From the NCBI GenBank assembly GCA_965242565.1, contig OZ251457.1:1426001-1490000 (forward strand): a DNA stretch of 64,000 nt, in the 5' to 3' direction. This document shows, in pieces, positions 27,901-37,904 of this stretch; position 1 is the stretch's first letter; every line of letters starts with the position of its first letter. The DNA is from CATQGW01 sp965242565 (lineage in GTDB: Bacteria; Chloroflexota; Dehalococcoidia; Bin125). Below the pieces are notes generated by a model. That model made no database searches and was not told the DNA's origin. It was given only the letters and a program-made list of their open reading frames with translations. The position numbers and the translations under genes are program-made.

Positions 27901-29785
27901 TCAGATCAAGCTTGTTCACCCAGGCGTCGAGCCGGTCATCGTGCGAGCGCAGCGCCTGGAGCACCTCCCAGACATGGGCGTAGGCGTCGTTCTTGTCCAG
28001 CGCCCGCGACGGGTCCTCGTCCGCCGGCACGACTACAGGCAGGATTATGTAGCCCCACTGCTTGTCTTCCGTGCGACGCATCACCCGACCCACGGCCTGC
28101 ACGACGTCGATCTGCGACTTGCGCGGCTGGAGGAAGAGCACGGCGTCGAGCGAGGGCACGTCGATCCCCTCGGTCAGGCAGCGGGCGTTGGAGAGGATGT
28201 GGCACTGCTGATCCATCATCATTGTTTCGCCGCCCAGCCAGCGCAGCTTGCCGGCGCGCTCCAGCACGCCGGTTGTGCCGTCCACGTGCTGCGCCTCGGC
28301 CTGAAGATGCCGCTGCGAGCGGCCCGCGTCGTCCTGCAGCTGCCCTACCAGATTCACAAAGTGCTTGGAGTTGGCGATCGTGTTGGAAAACGCCACCGCT
28401 CGCCGCATCGGCTGCGGATCGTCCTTGAATTCACGCCCCTCCGGGTCGTGCTTGGCCAGCCCGTTCAGGCAGCCGATCACTCGCCCCACATCGCCCACGT
28501 TGACCGAGTCGCCCAACTCCTCGGAGTACTCGAGGTTGATCTGATCTTCGCTGATCACCAGGATCGCTACCTTGTAGTCGCTCAGCAGCTGCTCGTTGAC
28601 GGCCTGCGCGAAGCCCAATCGATGAAACTCCGGTCCGTAGACGCTTTCGTCGTCCATCGAGGCCAGCACGACATCGTTCGCTTCGGCCTTCTTCTTCGCC
28701 GCCGCCGCATAGAGGCGCGGCGTGGCCGTCATGTAGAGCCGCTTTTTCGCGCGGATCCGCTCGGCGTCGTGGACCAGCAGGAAGTTGGAGCGCTCCTCGT
28801 CCTTGAGCGTCGCGCCGGTGGTGCGGTGCGCCTCGTCGCAGATCACGAGGTCAAACGCGGGCATTCCCGCCTCCTGCGCCTGCGCGATTCGCTGCATCGA
28901 CTGGTAGGTGCTGAACACGACTGTGAGGCGGTTGGGCGCGTCAACGGACGCGGCCCGCGCCAGCCGCTCGGCGTCGGTCGTGGCCGGGATCGGCAGGTCG
29001 TAGGTGCGCGCGCTGTCGCCGTCGCGCTGCCCCACTTTCGGGTCGGAGCAGACGGCGAAGGCGCGGATCGGGATGCGCGATTCGGCGGCCCACTCGCGCA
29101 GCGACTGGTTGACCAGCGAGATTGAGGGCGCGGCGAAGAGCACGCGCCCGCCCTCGCCGGCGAGCTGCTCGGCGGCGCGCAGCGCGGTGAATGTCTTGCC
29201 CGTGCCGCAGGCCATGATCAGCTTGCCGCGGTCGTGCCGCTCAAAACCCGCGTAGACATCATCCAAGGCCGCTCGCTGGTGAGGACGCAATTCTTTGCGC
29301 GGCTTTTCGACCAGATCCGCGGCCGAGTCGTGGAGATAGGCATCCCAGTCGATGGTCGTCGCGTCTGCTCCGAAGAGATCGACGCGCTGCACCGGCGGAC
29401 GCTGATTATCGATCAGCTTGACGAGGTTGCGGCTCCACTCCGATGTGGTGGTGATGACGACGCGCTCGTCGAAGGCGGCATTCGTGTTGGACAAGAACGA
29501 CCGGAGGTGGCTCTGGTAGAGCTTTGAGCCGGGCGCGTAGCACTTGCACTGGATGGCGACGAGGCTGCCGTCGGGACGCTCGGCCACGATGTCCACGCCG
29601 ACCACATCGCCGCTGTCGTCGCCCGGCCAATCGCTCCAGCGCCACACCTTCGTGAATTCGCCGAGCGGACTGCGATTGGTGCGCAGGACTTCCGCCACAA
29701 GCGGCTCGAATTGGCGCCCGCGCTCAAACGGGTCCTCGTAGTCGGTGCAGAGCTGCTCGTAGACGTCGCCGAACGTTGCAGGCAT
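24947..29785 (-). CDS. Single-polypeptide ATP-dependent restriction-modification enzyme (type ISP-like)
   Basis: 1612 aa, close to the ~1560 aa of LlaGI/LlaBIII. Order of domains: Mrr-like nuclease (Asp65, Gln79-x-Lys81 in VAIQCKCY); SF2 translocase with GTGKT (194-198), DEAH-type box (~315) and helicase-C arginine motif (QAVGRVMRR); a helical coupler (~690-860); gamma-class N6-adenine methyltransferase with DPFTGTSTF (~877) and NPPW (~990); then target-recognition and C-terminal regions. It should methylate one strand of an asymmetric site and cut after head-on translocation (family knowledge). All catalytic motifs look intact. The stretch coding residues ~1030-1400 is visibly less GC-rich than the flanks, as expected for an exchanged specificity region. 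The start has a weak ribosome-binding site. Confidence 0.92.
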   Translation of the reverse strand: MPATFGDVYEQLCTDYEDPFERGRQFEPLVAEVLRTNRSPLGEFTKVWRWSDWPGDDSGDVVGVDIVAERPDGSLVAIQCKCYAPGSKLYQSHLRSFLSNTNAAFDERVVITTTSEWSRNLVKLIDNQRPPVQRVDLFGADATTIDWDAYLHDSAADLVEKPRKELRPHQRAALDDVYAGFERHDRGKLIMACGTGKTFTALRAAEQLAGEGGRVLFAAPSISLVNQSLREWAAESRIPIRAFAVCSDPKVGQRDGDSARTYDLPIPATTDAERLARAASVDAPNRLTVVFSTYQSMQRIAQAQEAGMPAFDLVICDEAHRTTGATLKDEERSNFLLVHDAERIRAKKRLYMTATPRLYAAAAKKKAEANDVVLASMDDESVYGPEFHRLGFAQAVNEQLLSDYKVAILVISEDQINLEYSEELGDSVNVGDVGRVIGCLNGLAKHDPEGREFKDDPQPMRRAVAFSNTIANSKHFVNLVGQLQDDAGRSQRHLQAEAQHVDGTTGVLERAGKLRWLGGETMMMDQQCHILSNARCLTEGIDVPSLDAVLFLQPRKSQIDVVQAVGRVMRRTEDKQWGYIILPVVVPADEDPSRALDKNDAYAHVWEVLQALRSHDDRLDAWVNKLDLNEGREGPICVIGVGPGGGDGEETEGEGDPVAEGRQLILEGIDEQLAQWRDAIYAQIVIRCGERRYWKHWAASVADIASRLHSRIRFLISGSDTLGKRFDDFVASLRRNLNDSITEDDAAAMLAQHLITKPVFDALFGGSDFTESNPVSRAMQRMIDALAGEGLDAETARLSGFYENVRRRVEGIDNAEGRRRVANELYENFFREAFPKDAERLGIVYTPLEIVDFIIRAVADLLQREFGASLGDKGVHILDPFTGTSTFIAQLLQSGLIGVEDLRRKYRNEIHANEIMLLAYYIAAVNIENAYRDAMAAHKLDAGYEPFTGGVLTDTFQMTEPGERQGTGLFANNSEQIERQLGLDIRVIIGNPPWSGGQKKHDDQNPNRSYPHLDGRGAGVAASASSITGAYAANSEATNRVALYDHYVRAIRWASNRVLASSNGGVVAYVTNSGFVDGTAFDAFRKSLADEFHAIYVYDFRGNLRTVGRQAEAEGESAFSSGTRTGVAVLLLVRRPGSVPTSGAEIRYRDIGDGLSTKEKQGIIAGSSVHDDKWRTVTPNKHGDWINQRSEHFAILRPLANSGNQTDGSPPLFGLASNGLETKRDAWVFSTSDRKLRSRVSAQVAFYNDQARKDHKGQGWPERIPTQFKWEAKAERAAKNGKLIEVNEAGFGSSLYRPFFRQHLYLDRALNNSTHRILDIFPSAAHQVPQIVIEYKLRVAGRVPGILATDAVPDVACAGGATGQATFTFPRYVYDSTPEKQARQYSFSQDTMITDHHETAPHDNITDQALAVYQSRYGGDVTKDGIFAYVYGILHSSDYRERYAADLSRMLPRIPEVTTAASFYAFAEAGQALLNLHIGYEQVEPYALEEVWSDGAPDDDARWYVRKLKWAGTPKQKDRSAIVVNDWLTLRGIPEGAHRYVVGPRSALEWLLDRYQVRTDKASGIVNDPNDWGLELEPPQPDYIPQLVKRIVTVSVETMRIVDALPALEEAD

Positions 29786-29812
29786 TGGACGACTCTAGCC
29801 GATGCGCCGCGC

Positions 29813-31087
29813 TTAGCCAATCACACCGGCGGCGGCGAGGGCGGCGATCTGCTCCTCGCTGAAGCCCAGACGCTCCGCCAGCAGCTCGGCGCTGTGCTCG
29901 CCCAGCTCGGGGGCGTCGCGGCGGATTTCGGCCGGCGTGGCCAGCAGGTCCGCGGGGTGCCGCAGCGTGGGCGTCGGACCGTAACGCCGATGCTCGTGCT
30001 CGGCCAGATAGCCGTTGGCGATCACCGCCGGATCCGAGGGCAAATCGCCGATCTTCTGCACCCGCGTGAAAATCAGGTTCGGCTCCTGCGCCAGCCGCCG
30101 CTCCCACTCCGCGCGCGGCGCCGACGCGAACCGCTCCTCCAGAATCGCGATCAGCGCCCCGCAGTGTTCGCCCATCGCCGCCAGCGTCGTGAAACGCGGA
30201 TCGTCGGTCAGCCGCTCCAGCCCCGCCGCGCGGCAGAACGCCGCCCAGTCGCGCTCCGCCTCCAGAATGCCCAGTATCAGCCATTCGCCGTCGCCGCACT
30301 GATACAGATTCCAGAGCGGATTGGCCGCCGCGCTGCGGTCGAAGCGCGGCCATTCGTTGAGCCCGGTCAGCATCGCCACGCTGACGCCCCAGTAGGAAAG
30401 CCACATCGTGGCCATAATGTGCGATACTTCGACGCGCTGCCCGCGCCCGCCGTTGCGCTCGCGCGCGGCCAGCGCCGCCAGAATGCCGTAGGCCAGGCAG
30501 GTCGCGCCCATCACGTCGGCCACGCCGAGCGTGTTCCAGTTGGGCGGGTCGCCCGGCGCGCCCATCGAGTACATGAAGCCCGCCCGCGCCTGCCCCACCG
30601 CATCGAGCGCCGGCAGATGCGCCTCCGCGCCCTTAAACCCGTAGCCCGCCGTAGCGGCGTGAATGAGACCGGGATTGATCTCCGCGAGCGAGTCGTAACC
30701 CAGCCCGAGCCGCTCCAGCGCGCCCGGGCGGTAGTTCTCGATGAACACGTCGGTTTCCGCGATCAGTGCGCGGAAAATCTCGCGCCCGCGCTCCGTCTTG
30801 AGGTCCAGCGCCAGCGAACGTTTGTTACGATTGACCGCCTCGAACAGCGCCGAATGCCCGTCGGGCATCAGATTGGGAATGCCGGCCACGCTGGCCACGA
30901 ACCGCGCCGCATCGGGCCGCGTGGGCGACTCAATCTTGATCACATCGGCGCCCAGATCGCCGAGCATCATCCCGCCGATCGGCCCGAAGCCCCAGGTGGA
31001 GCTTTCGAGCACGCGGATACCGTCCAGCGCCGGCAGCGCGTCGGGCATCATCGGATCGGGCGTGGTTGTCGTGGTTGTATGGGGCAT
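29813..31087 (-). CDS. Class III (CaiB/BaiF family) CoA-transferase
   Basis: 424 aa, with a Thr-rich N-terminal leader; an internal Met at residue 13 or 14 could be the true start. Family features: LDGIRVLESSTWGFGPIG, LGDLGADVIKIESPT, NRNKRSLALDLK, and catalytic Asp191 in GVADVMGA. The ATG is 2 nt past the stop of the mutase gene, so the two are tightly coupled. This argues that the transferase supplies the CoA ester that the mutase rearranges, or releases the product (inference). Confidence 0.9.
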   Translation of the reverse strand: MPHTTTTTTPDPMMPDALPALDGIRVLESSTWGFGPIGGMMLGDLGADVIKIESPTRPDAARFVASVAGIPNLMPDGHSALFEAVNRNKRSLALDLKTERGREIFRALIAETDVFIENYRPGALERLGLGYDSLAEINPGLIHAATAGYGFKGAEAHLPALDAVGQARAGFMYSMGAPGDPPNWNTLGVADVMGATCLAYGILAALAARERNGGRGQRVEVSHIMATMWLSYWGVSVAMLTGLNEWPRFDRSAAANPLWNLYQCGDGEWLILGILEAERDWAAFCRAAGLERLTDDPRFTTLAAMGEHCGALIAILEERFASAPRAEWERRLAQEPNLIFTRVQKIGDLPSDPAVIANGYLAEHEHRRYGPTPTLRHPADLLATPAEIRRDAPELGEHSAELLAERLGFSEEQIAALAAAGVIG

Positions 31088-31089
31088 GA

Positions 31090-32766
<1,677 letters not shown>

Positions 32767-32788
32767 CCCGCGCCTCCTTCTGTTGACC

Positions 32789-33568
32789 TCAGGATATCCG
32801 AATGGGGATCCGCAGTTGACGCAGCCATGGCAGCAACATCACACCATGGCCAAATTCGCCGAGCGCCCGCAGAGGCGCGCCTGAATCCGCCCAAGCTGCC
32901 ACGTAGGCGCAAACCAAGGCATCGAGCTTGTCTTCGCGGTCCTTAAGTTCGCCACCGGTGAGTTGTCGGTCCGGCGCATCCAGCAGCTCGGCGAGGGCTT
33001 CGTTGAGCCGCAGTCGTGGTCCAACCGGGCGCTCGATGAAGTTGACCCGAATTGCGTCCGTCAACTCCCCCTGTGCCTGTTGCGTCGCGGCAATGGTGCC
33101 CGTTTTCTTGTATTTGATCGTTCGGGGAAGCCCGAACAACTCGATCATGGACGGATGCGGATAGGTCTCGAACACGACCGACCCGCCTTGTGTGTCCTGT
33201 GGCCGCTCCGCAAGGCGCCCGCCTTGCCGCTCAAGACTGCGCAAGATTCGGCCTCCGCTGTGATCTTCACCCAGCCGACCAAGACTCGTCGGATACGCGC
33301 CTGCCTCGAATCGGTGATACAGCTTCGAGACATCGTCTTCGGCCTGGCGGCGGCCCTTCTGATTGGTTACCACCAACGGCGCGTCAACCGCAGCGATCCA
33401 TTCGCCCCATGTGGGTCGAATCCACGCGATGATCTCGTCGACCGAATAGAGCAAGTCGATTCGTGGCGAGACTACAAGTTCGCCACAGTCCCACTCCAGC
33501 TCCACACAGCCCGTCCCGTTGCCCTCTTTCCACGCCAGGTCGAGGCCGATCAAACGACGATCACTCAT
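32789..33568 (-). CDS. DUF429 family protein (RNase H-like fold)
   Basis: 259 aa. Signature segments: GLDLAWKEGNGTG at the N-terminus, AAVDAPLVV with a following GRRQAEDD, FETYPHPSMIELFGLP, and DKLDALVCAYVAAWA near the C-terminus. These acidic positions (Asp10, Asp near 62, Glu in FETYPH, Asp in LDALVCAY) are the presumed active site of this predicted nuclease family. Function is unproven. The start overlaps the stop of the upstream Cys-cluster gene by 8 nt. Base composition is less GC-rich than the neighbours. Confidence 0.85.
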   Translation of the reverse strand: MSDRRLIGLDLAWKEGNGTGCVELEWDCGELVVSPRIDLLYSVDEIIAWIRPTWGEWIAAVDAPLVVTNQKGRRQAEDDVSKLYHRFEAGAYPTSLGRLGEDHSGGRILRSLERQGGRLAERPQDTQGGSVVFETYPHPSMIELFGLPRTIKYKKTGTIAATQQAQGELTDAIRVNFIERPVGPRLRLNEALAELLDAPDRQLTGGELKDREDKLDALVCAYVAAWADSGAPLRALGEFGHGVMLLPWLRQLRIPIRIS

Positions 33569-34043
33569 GTCCTGCCTCCGCCAGTTGCCAGATTGACCAG
33601 ACGAGCGCGCCCCACTCCGCCGGCGAGAGCGGCGGCCCTACGAAGCCCGGGCAGGCCGGATCCCGCATCAGCAGCGGCATCGCGCCCTCGAAATGCAGCA
33701 TATACGGATACTGCCGGCAGCCCCGCGGACGCGCCTCATACGCCCCGCAGCGCAACTCCGCCGTCAGCAGCCCGCACGCGCCGTCCGCGTCCTGCGCCAG
33801 CAGCGCGACCGCGCCGTGCTCCTCGATCTGCGTCAGCGGAATCAGCCGCGCGGCCTCCGCCTCGTCCAGATCCGCCCGATAGGGCGCGCGACAGCAGAGC
33901 GCACCGCACTCGTCGGCCAGACAGACGAACGACGCATCGCCCGGCAAGACCAGCCGCGCCGACGCGCCCGGCGCGAACGCCTCGGCGGCGGCGCTCAGAC
34001 GCTCGACCAGTCGCTCAATCGGGCGGCGCGCGGCGGCGCTCAA
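33561..34043 (-). CDS. YkgJ-type cysteine-cluster protein (Zn/Fe-chelating family)
   Basis: About 160 aa. The Cys pattern of the YkgJ/UPF0153 family is present: CLADECGALCC (~47-57), then a lone Cys (DGACG), RCGAYEARPRGCRQYPY and DPACPG. This arrangement is thought to bind iron or zinc. No ATG is available in frame. The TTG at 34041-34043 overlaps the stop of the KamA-like gene (TTGA), which is the most economical start. The nested overlaps on both sides suggest a translationally coupled trio. Function unknown; members often accompany metal enzymes. Confidence 0.75.
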   Translation of the reverse strand: MSAAARRPIERLVERLSAAAEAFAPGASARLVLPGDASFVCLADECGALCCRAPYRADLDEAEAARLIPLTQIEEHGAVALLAQDADGACGLLTAELRCGAYEARPRGCRQYPYMLHFEGAMPLLMRDPACPGFVGPPLSPAEWGALVWSIWQLAEAGHE

Positions 34044-35458
34044 CTGCCCGCCGCCGCGCCCTCCATCAGGTGCAGCTCCTCCGCGCGGCCCCACGGGCTG
34101 CCTTCCTCGGCCAGCAGCTCGCGCAGCCGCGGCTCGTAGAAGAACTCCGACTCGCCCGCCGCCGGGCGCAGCTCGTCCAGCCACGACGCCTTGTCGTCGT
34201 AGGCCGCGAAGAACGGGCGCCCCACCCAGTCCGGGTCGCGCCCCTGCAGGAAGCGCAGCACGATCATCTTCTCGCCGGCGTGCTCCACCACGCCCAGCAC
34301 CTGCACCTTGCCCGGGCCGGCCGACATGCTCGGCCCGCGCACCGTGCGCGCCACCCCGCTGACCTGCGCGTAGGCCTTGCGGAACAACTCCTGGCACTCC
34401 ACCAGCGGCAGCTCAAAGTAGCGCTTCGCCCCCGTGTCGCGCGCCACGAACAGGTAGTAGGGCACGCAGCCCGCCTGCGCCTGCTCCGCCCACATGTCGG
34501 CCAGCAGGTCCGAGTCGTTGTTGATGTGCTTGAGCAGCGGCGTCTGCGTGCGAATCTGCGCGCCCGTCGCGCGGATGCGGCGCACCGCCTCCAGCGCCAC
34601 CTCGGTGCGCAGCTCGGCCGGATGGTTGAAATGCGCCATCAGCGCCAGCTGCAACCCGGCGTCGGTCACCTCCTGGAACAGCGCCAGCAGATCCTCCGCG
34701 TCGTCGTCGTAGATGAAGCGGTGCGGCCAGTAGGCGATCGCCTTCGAGCCGATCCGCACCGTGCGCAGACCGTGGTCTGCGCCCTCCCGAATCAGCGGCT
34801 CCACGTAGTCGCGCAGCGTCGCCGTCTTCATGATCAGCGGGTCGCCGCCGGTGAAGAGCACATCGGAGACTTCGTGGTGCTGCGAGAGGTAGCCGGCCAG
34901 CCGCTCGCCCTCGCGCATCGCGAACTTCTTGCCTTCCAGCCCGACGAACTGCGGCCAGCGGAAGCAGAACGTGCAGTAGGCGTGGCAGGTCTGCCCCTGC
35001 GAGGGGAAGAACAGCGCCGTCTCGCGGTACTTGTGCTGCATCCCCTCCAGCGGCGCGCCGTCCAACTGCGGCATGTTGTGCTCCATCTGCCCCGCCGGGT
35101 GCGGATTGAGCGTCATCCGGATCTCGTCCGCCAGCACCTTCAGTTCGCGCGCATCCTTGCCGCTGTCGAGCGCCGCCGCCATCCGGTCGAAATCCGCCGG
35201 CGCCAGCATGTCGCGCTGCGGGAAGGTCAGCCGGAACATCCCGTCCGTCGCCGCGTCTTCCCAGTTGATCAGGTGATCCACCACGTAGCGGTTGGACTTG
35301 AACGGCAGCACCCGACCGACCACGTGGATGTCGTGGATCAGCTCATCGGGCAGCGCCTGAATCTGCGGCAGTTTCTCGAAGTTGTGCAGGTTGATCGCCT
35401 GGTAGCGATCAGAGGAGAAGTCCTCAACGGAGAGGACGGGCAGCTCGGCAGTCGACAT
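34040..35458 (-). CDS. Radical SAM enzyme of the lysine 2,3-aminomutase (KamA) family, altered substrate pocket
   Basis: 472 aa. Radical SAM cluster ligands Cys158, Cys162 and Cys165 (CHAYCTFC); SAM-binding GGDP (~204); PLP-lysine candidate Lys384 in AGPGKVQV. By motif alignment from memory, the two aspartates that hold the substrate's side-chain amine in KamA (Asp293, Asp330) correspond to Arg340 and Ser377 here. Lysine is therefore an unlikely substrate, and an acidic or other amino acid is possible (inference; glutamate 2,3-aminomutases also replace these aspartates). ATG at 35456-35458 has AAGGGGG 8 nt upstream and is preferred over ATG at 35482. The gene overlaps the Cys-cluster gene. 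Confidence 0.87.
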   Translation of the reverse strand: MSTAELPVLSVEDFSSDRYQAINLHNFEKLPQIQALPDELIHDIHVVGRVLPFKSNRYVVDHLINWEDAATDGMFRLTFPQRDMLAPADFDRMAAALDSGKDARELKVLADEIRMTLNPHPAGQMEHNMPQLDGAPLEGMQHKYRETALFFPSQGQTCHAYCTFCFRWPQFVGLEGKKFAMREGERLAGYLSQHHEVSDVLFTGGDPLIMKTATLRDYVEPLIREGADHGLRTVRIGSKAIAYWPHRFIYDDDAEDLLALFQEVTDAGLQLALMAHFNHPAELRTEVALEAVRRIRATGAQIRTQTPLLKHINNDSDLLADMWAEQAQAGCVPYYLFVARDTGAKRYFELPLVECQELFRKAYAQVSGVARTVRGPSMSAGPGKVQVLGVVEHAGEKMIVLRFLQGRDPDWVGRPFFAAYDDKASWLDELRPAAGESEFFYEPRLRELLAEEGSPWGRAEELHLMEGAAAGS

Positions 35459-35482
35459 CACAAGGCCCCCTTCAGCGCGCAT

Positions 35483-35890
35483 CCACGCGACATATCTACT
35501 CTAGCATCGCCCACAACCCCCCGCCGCGCCCGCCCCCAGGATCCGTCATTCCCGCCCCTCTCCTCGTCACCCCCGCCCACTCCTCCCTTCGTCATTCCCG
35601 CCCCCCTCTCCGCCACACCCGCCTCTCTCCACTTCCGTCATACCCGCCGCTCTTCTCTCCGTCATACCCGCGCTTGCCGCGGGTATCTCGACGCGAACAG
35701 CACCCAACGCCCTACCCCACCACCCTCCATCGTTCCCGCCCCCTTTCCCCGTCACTCCAGCGCCCCTCCCGTCGCCCCAGACTTGATCTGGGGCCCAAAC
35801 CCAACCCCCTCGCAGCGCCGAGGTACCGAACCGCCCCCCAACGCCCGCTCGCAGGACGACTCGGCGCCCCGCGCCGCTCCAACCAGCGCC
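35483..35890. repeat. Intergenic hairpin-repeat mosaic
   Basis: About 400 nt with C half palindromes, an A hairpin at 35660-35702 and a B left half (35769 to ~35870) that runs up to the metallophosphoesterase stop. No gene seen. Confidence 0.82.
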
Positions 35891-36811
35891 TCACTCCGCG
35901 CGCAGCTCCACCAGCCCCACCTCCGGGCGGCACAGAAACCGCAGCGGAACCACCGCTGTCCCAAAGCCCTGACTCACAACCACCCGCGCACCGCCGCGCT
36001 CGAACACCCCCGCCGTCCGCCGACGATCCACCAGCCGCGAGTGGCGCACCGGCGCCCCGTACCACGGCGCTCGAATCTGCCCACCGTGCGTGTGCCCGCA
36101 GAAGACCAGCGGCGGCGGACGCTCCAGGCGCAGCACCGCGTCCGGACTGTGCGTCAGCAGCACCGTCAGACCCGCCCCATCCTCATCCGCCGGCAGCGCC
36201 CGATCCAGCCGCGCCATCCCCACCGAATCGTCGCCCGCCCCGGCAATCCGCAGCACCTCGCCGCCGACCTCGACCTGCGTCCACTCGTTGCGCAGCACCC
36301 GCACGCCCAGCGCCTCCAGACGCTCCACAAACGACGCCGGATCCACCAGCGCCCGCCGTCTGCCGAACATCCGACTCCGCGCCGCCGCCGTCCACTCGCC
36401 CACCGTCCGCACCGGCGACAGATAGTCGTGCGCCCCCAGCGAGGCATACACCCCGAACGGCGCGTGCAGCAGCGCAAACGCCTCCACCGCCGCATCCCAG
36501 CCTGCGGCGGTCTCCACGTAGTCGCCCGTCGCCAGCACGATGTCGTACTCCAGCCCCGCCACCAGCTCCGCGAAGCGCTCCAGCGACGCCCCGTCCGCCG
36601 GAAAGTGCGTGTCGCTGATGTGCAGCACCCGCAGCCCCACGAGGCCCGCAGGCAGATCGCGCACCGCCACGCGACGGTGCGACGCCGCCGCCTGCGTCGA
36701 CTCCCACCACGCATACGCCGTCAGCCCGCCGCCCAATGCGGCGGCCAGTGCGGCGGATCGTGCAGCGAACAGCGCAGCGCCCCCTGCGATCGCCCGCGCC
36801 CGGCTCCCCAC
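35891..36811 (-). CDS. Membrane-anchored metallophosphoesterase (YkuE/YaeI-like) with GNHD replaced by GAHD
   Basis: 306 aa with an N-terminal hydrophobic anchor (~8-36). Calcineurin-like metal-binding motifs: Asp67-x-His69 (SDTHF), GD at 96-97, a THSPD block and GHTHGGQ near 243. The second-metal motif, normally GN-H-D, reads GAHD at 126-129; the codon is GCG. This removes the bridging Asn ligand. Activity may be reduced or depend on one metal (inference). It ends in LFLCRPEVGLVELR, as in YkuE-type phosphodiesterases. It starts 6 nt after the aldo/keto reductase stop on the same strand. Confidence 0.85.
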   Translation of the reverse strand: MGSRARAIAGGAALFAARSAALAAALGGGLTAYAWWESTQAAASHRRVAVRDLPAGLVGLRVLHISDTHFPADGASLERFAELVAGLEYDIVLATGDYVETAAGWDAAVEAFALLHAPFGVYASLGAHDYLSPVRTVGEWTAAARSRMFGRRRALVDPASFVERLEALGVRVLRNEWTQVEVGGEVLRIAGAGDDSVGMARLDRALPADEDGAGLTVLLTHSPDAVLRLERPPPLVFCGHTHGGQIRAPWYGAPVRHSRLVDRRRTAGVFERGGARVVVSQGFGTAVVPLRFLCRPEVGLVELRAE

Positions 36812-36817
36812 GCGCGC

Positions 36818-37774
36818 CTACTCGCCCGACAGAATCGCGTCCACCTCGGCGAACTCCTCCGTCGTCAACCGCCAGGCCAATGTCGACGCCACGTTCGCCT
36901 CGATCTGCTCCGCTTTCGTCGCCCCCGCGATCACCGACGACACCGCCGGATCGCTCGCCAACCAGGACAGCGCCAGATCGAGGATGCTGCGCCCCCGCTC
37001 GCCCGCGTAGGCCTCCAACGCCTCCAGCGTGTCGAATTTGCCCTCCGCCGTCAGCGCCGCAATCCGCCCCGGCATCGCCTGCTGCCAGGCCGCCAGCCGC
37101 GTGCCCTCCGGCAGCGGCTCGCCCCGCCGATACTTGCCCGTCAGAAAGCCGCTCGCCAGCGGAAAGAACGGCAGCTGCCCCAGCCCAAACTCGCGGCAGG
37201 CCGGCATCACCTCCGCCTCGACGCCGCGCTGCAGCAGGCTCCACTCGTTCTGCGCCGAGACGAACCGCGCCAGCCCGCGCGTGCGCGACGCCCAGTCCGC
37301 GTTCGCAATCTGCCAGCCGCTGAAATTCGAGTGCCCGATGTAGCGCACCACGCCCCGATGCACCAAATCCGTCAGCGCCTCCAGCGTCTCTTCGATCGGC
37401 GTGTCCGGATCCGGCTGATGCATCTGGTAGACATCGATGTAGTCCGTGCCCAGCCTCGTCAGCGACGCCGCCACCGCCCGCTCGATGTAGTGCCGCGAGC
37501 CGCCCCGCGTGAACGGCCCCTCGCCCACCGGCATCGCGAACTTGGTCGCAATCAGCACATCCTCGCGCCGCGAACCGAGCGCCCGCCCCAGATACTCCTC
37601 CGAGCGACCGCCCCCGTAGATGTCCGCCGTGTCGAAGAAATTAATCCCCGCCTCCAGCGCCGCCTCGACGACCGCCGCCGACTGCTCGTAGTCCAGCCGC
37701 ATCCCGAAGTTGTTCGTCCCCAGCCCCGCCAGCGAGACCTGCAAGCCCGAGTTCCCCAGGCGTCGATATTCCAC
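36818..37774 (-). CDS. Aldo/keto reductase
   Basis: 318-aa NADP(H)-dependent oxidoreductase of the AKR superfamily. Complete catalytic tetrad: Asp48, Tyr53 (FFDTADIYGGG), Lys78 (ATKF) and His119 (VYQMHQ). The C-terminal cofactor signature (SSVIAGATKAEQIEAN) is present. Length and motifs match the Tas/YajO/Kv-beta-like branch. Substrate unknown. Coupled to the downstream phosphoesterase with a 6-nt gap. Confidence 0.92.
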   Translation of the reverse strand: MEYRRLGNSGLQVSLAGLGTNNFGMRLDYEQSAAVVEAALEAGINFFDTADIYGGGRSEEYLGRALGSRREDVLIATKFAMPVGEGPFTRGGSRHYIERAVAASLTRLGTDYIDVYQMHQPDPDTPIEETLEALTDLVHRGVVRYIGHSNFSGWQIANADWASRTRGLARFVSAQNEWSLLQRGVEAEVMPACREFGLGQLPFFPLASGFLTGKYRRGEPLPEGTRLAAWQQAMPGRIAALTAEGKFDTLEALEAYAGERGRSILDLALSWLASDPAVSSVIAGATKAEQIEANVASTLAWRLTTEEFAEVDAILSGE

Positions 37775-37904
37775 AGCCCCATCCTTCCCTGTGCCGCGAT
37801 CCGGCCGCCCGATCGTACAACTGATCTTGCAACCCTGATTTTACGACCCTGTGCCGCTACAGGGACGCATCCTCGCCCCAAATCAGGCAAGATGGATCAT
37901 CAAG

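Noticed and set aside
24947..29785. Classical type I HsdR subunit
   Set aside because: Nuclease, translocase and N6-adenine methylase motifs are all in one 1612-aa chain without separate hsdM/hsdS, which fits the type ISP layout.
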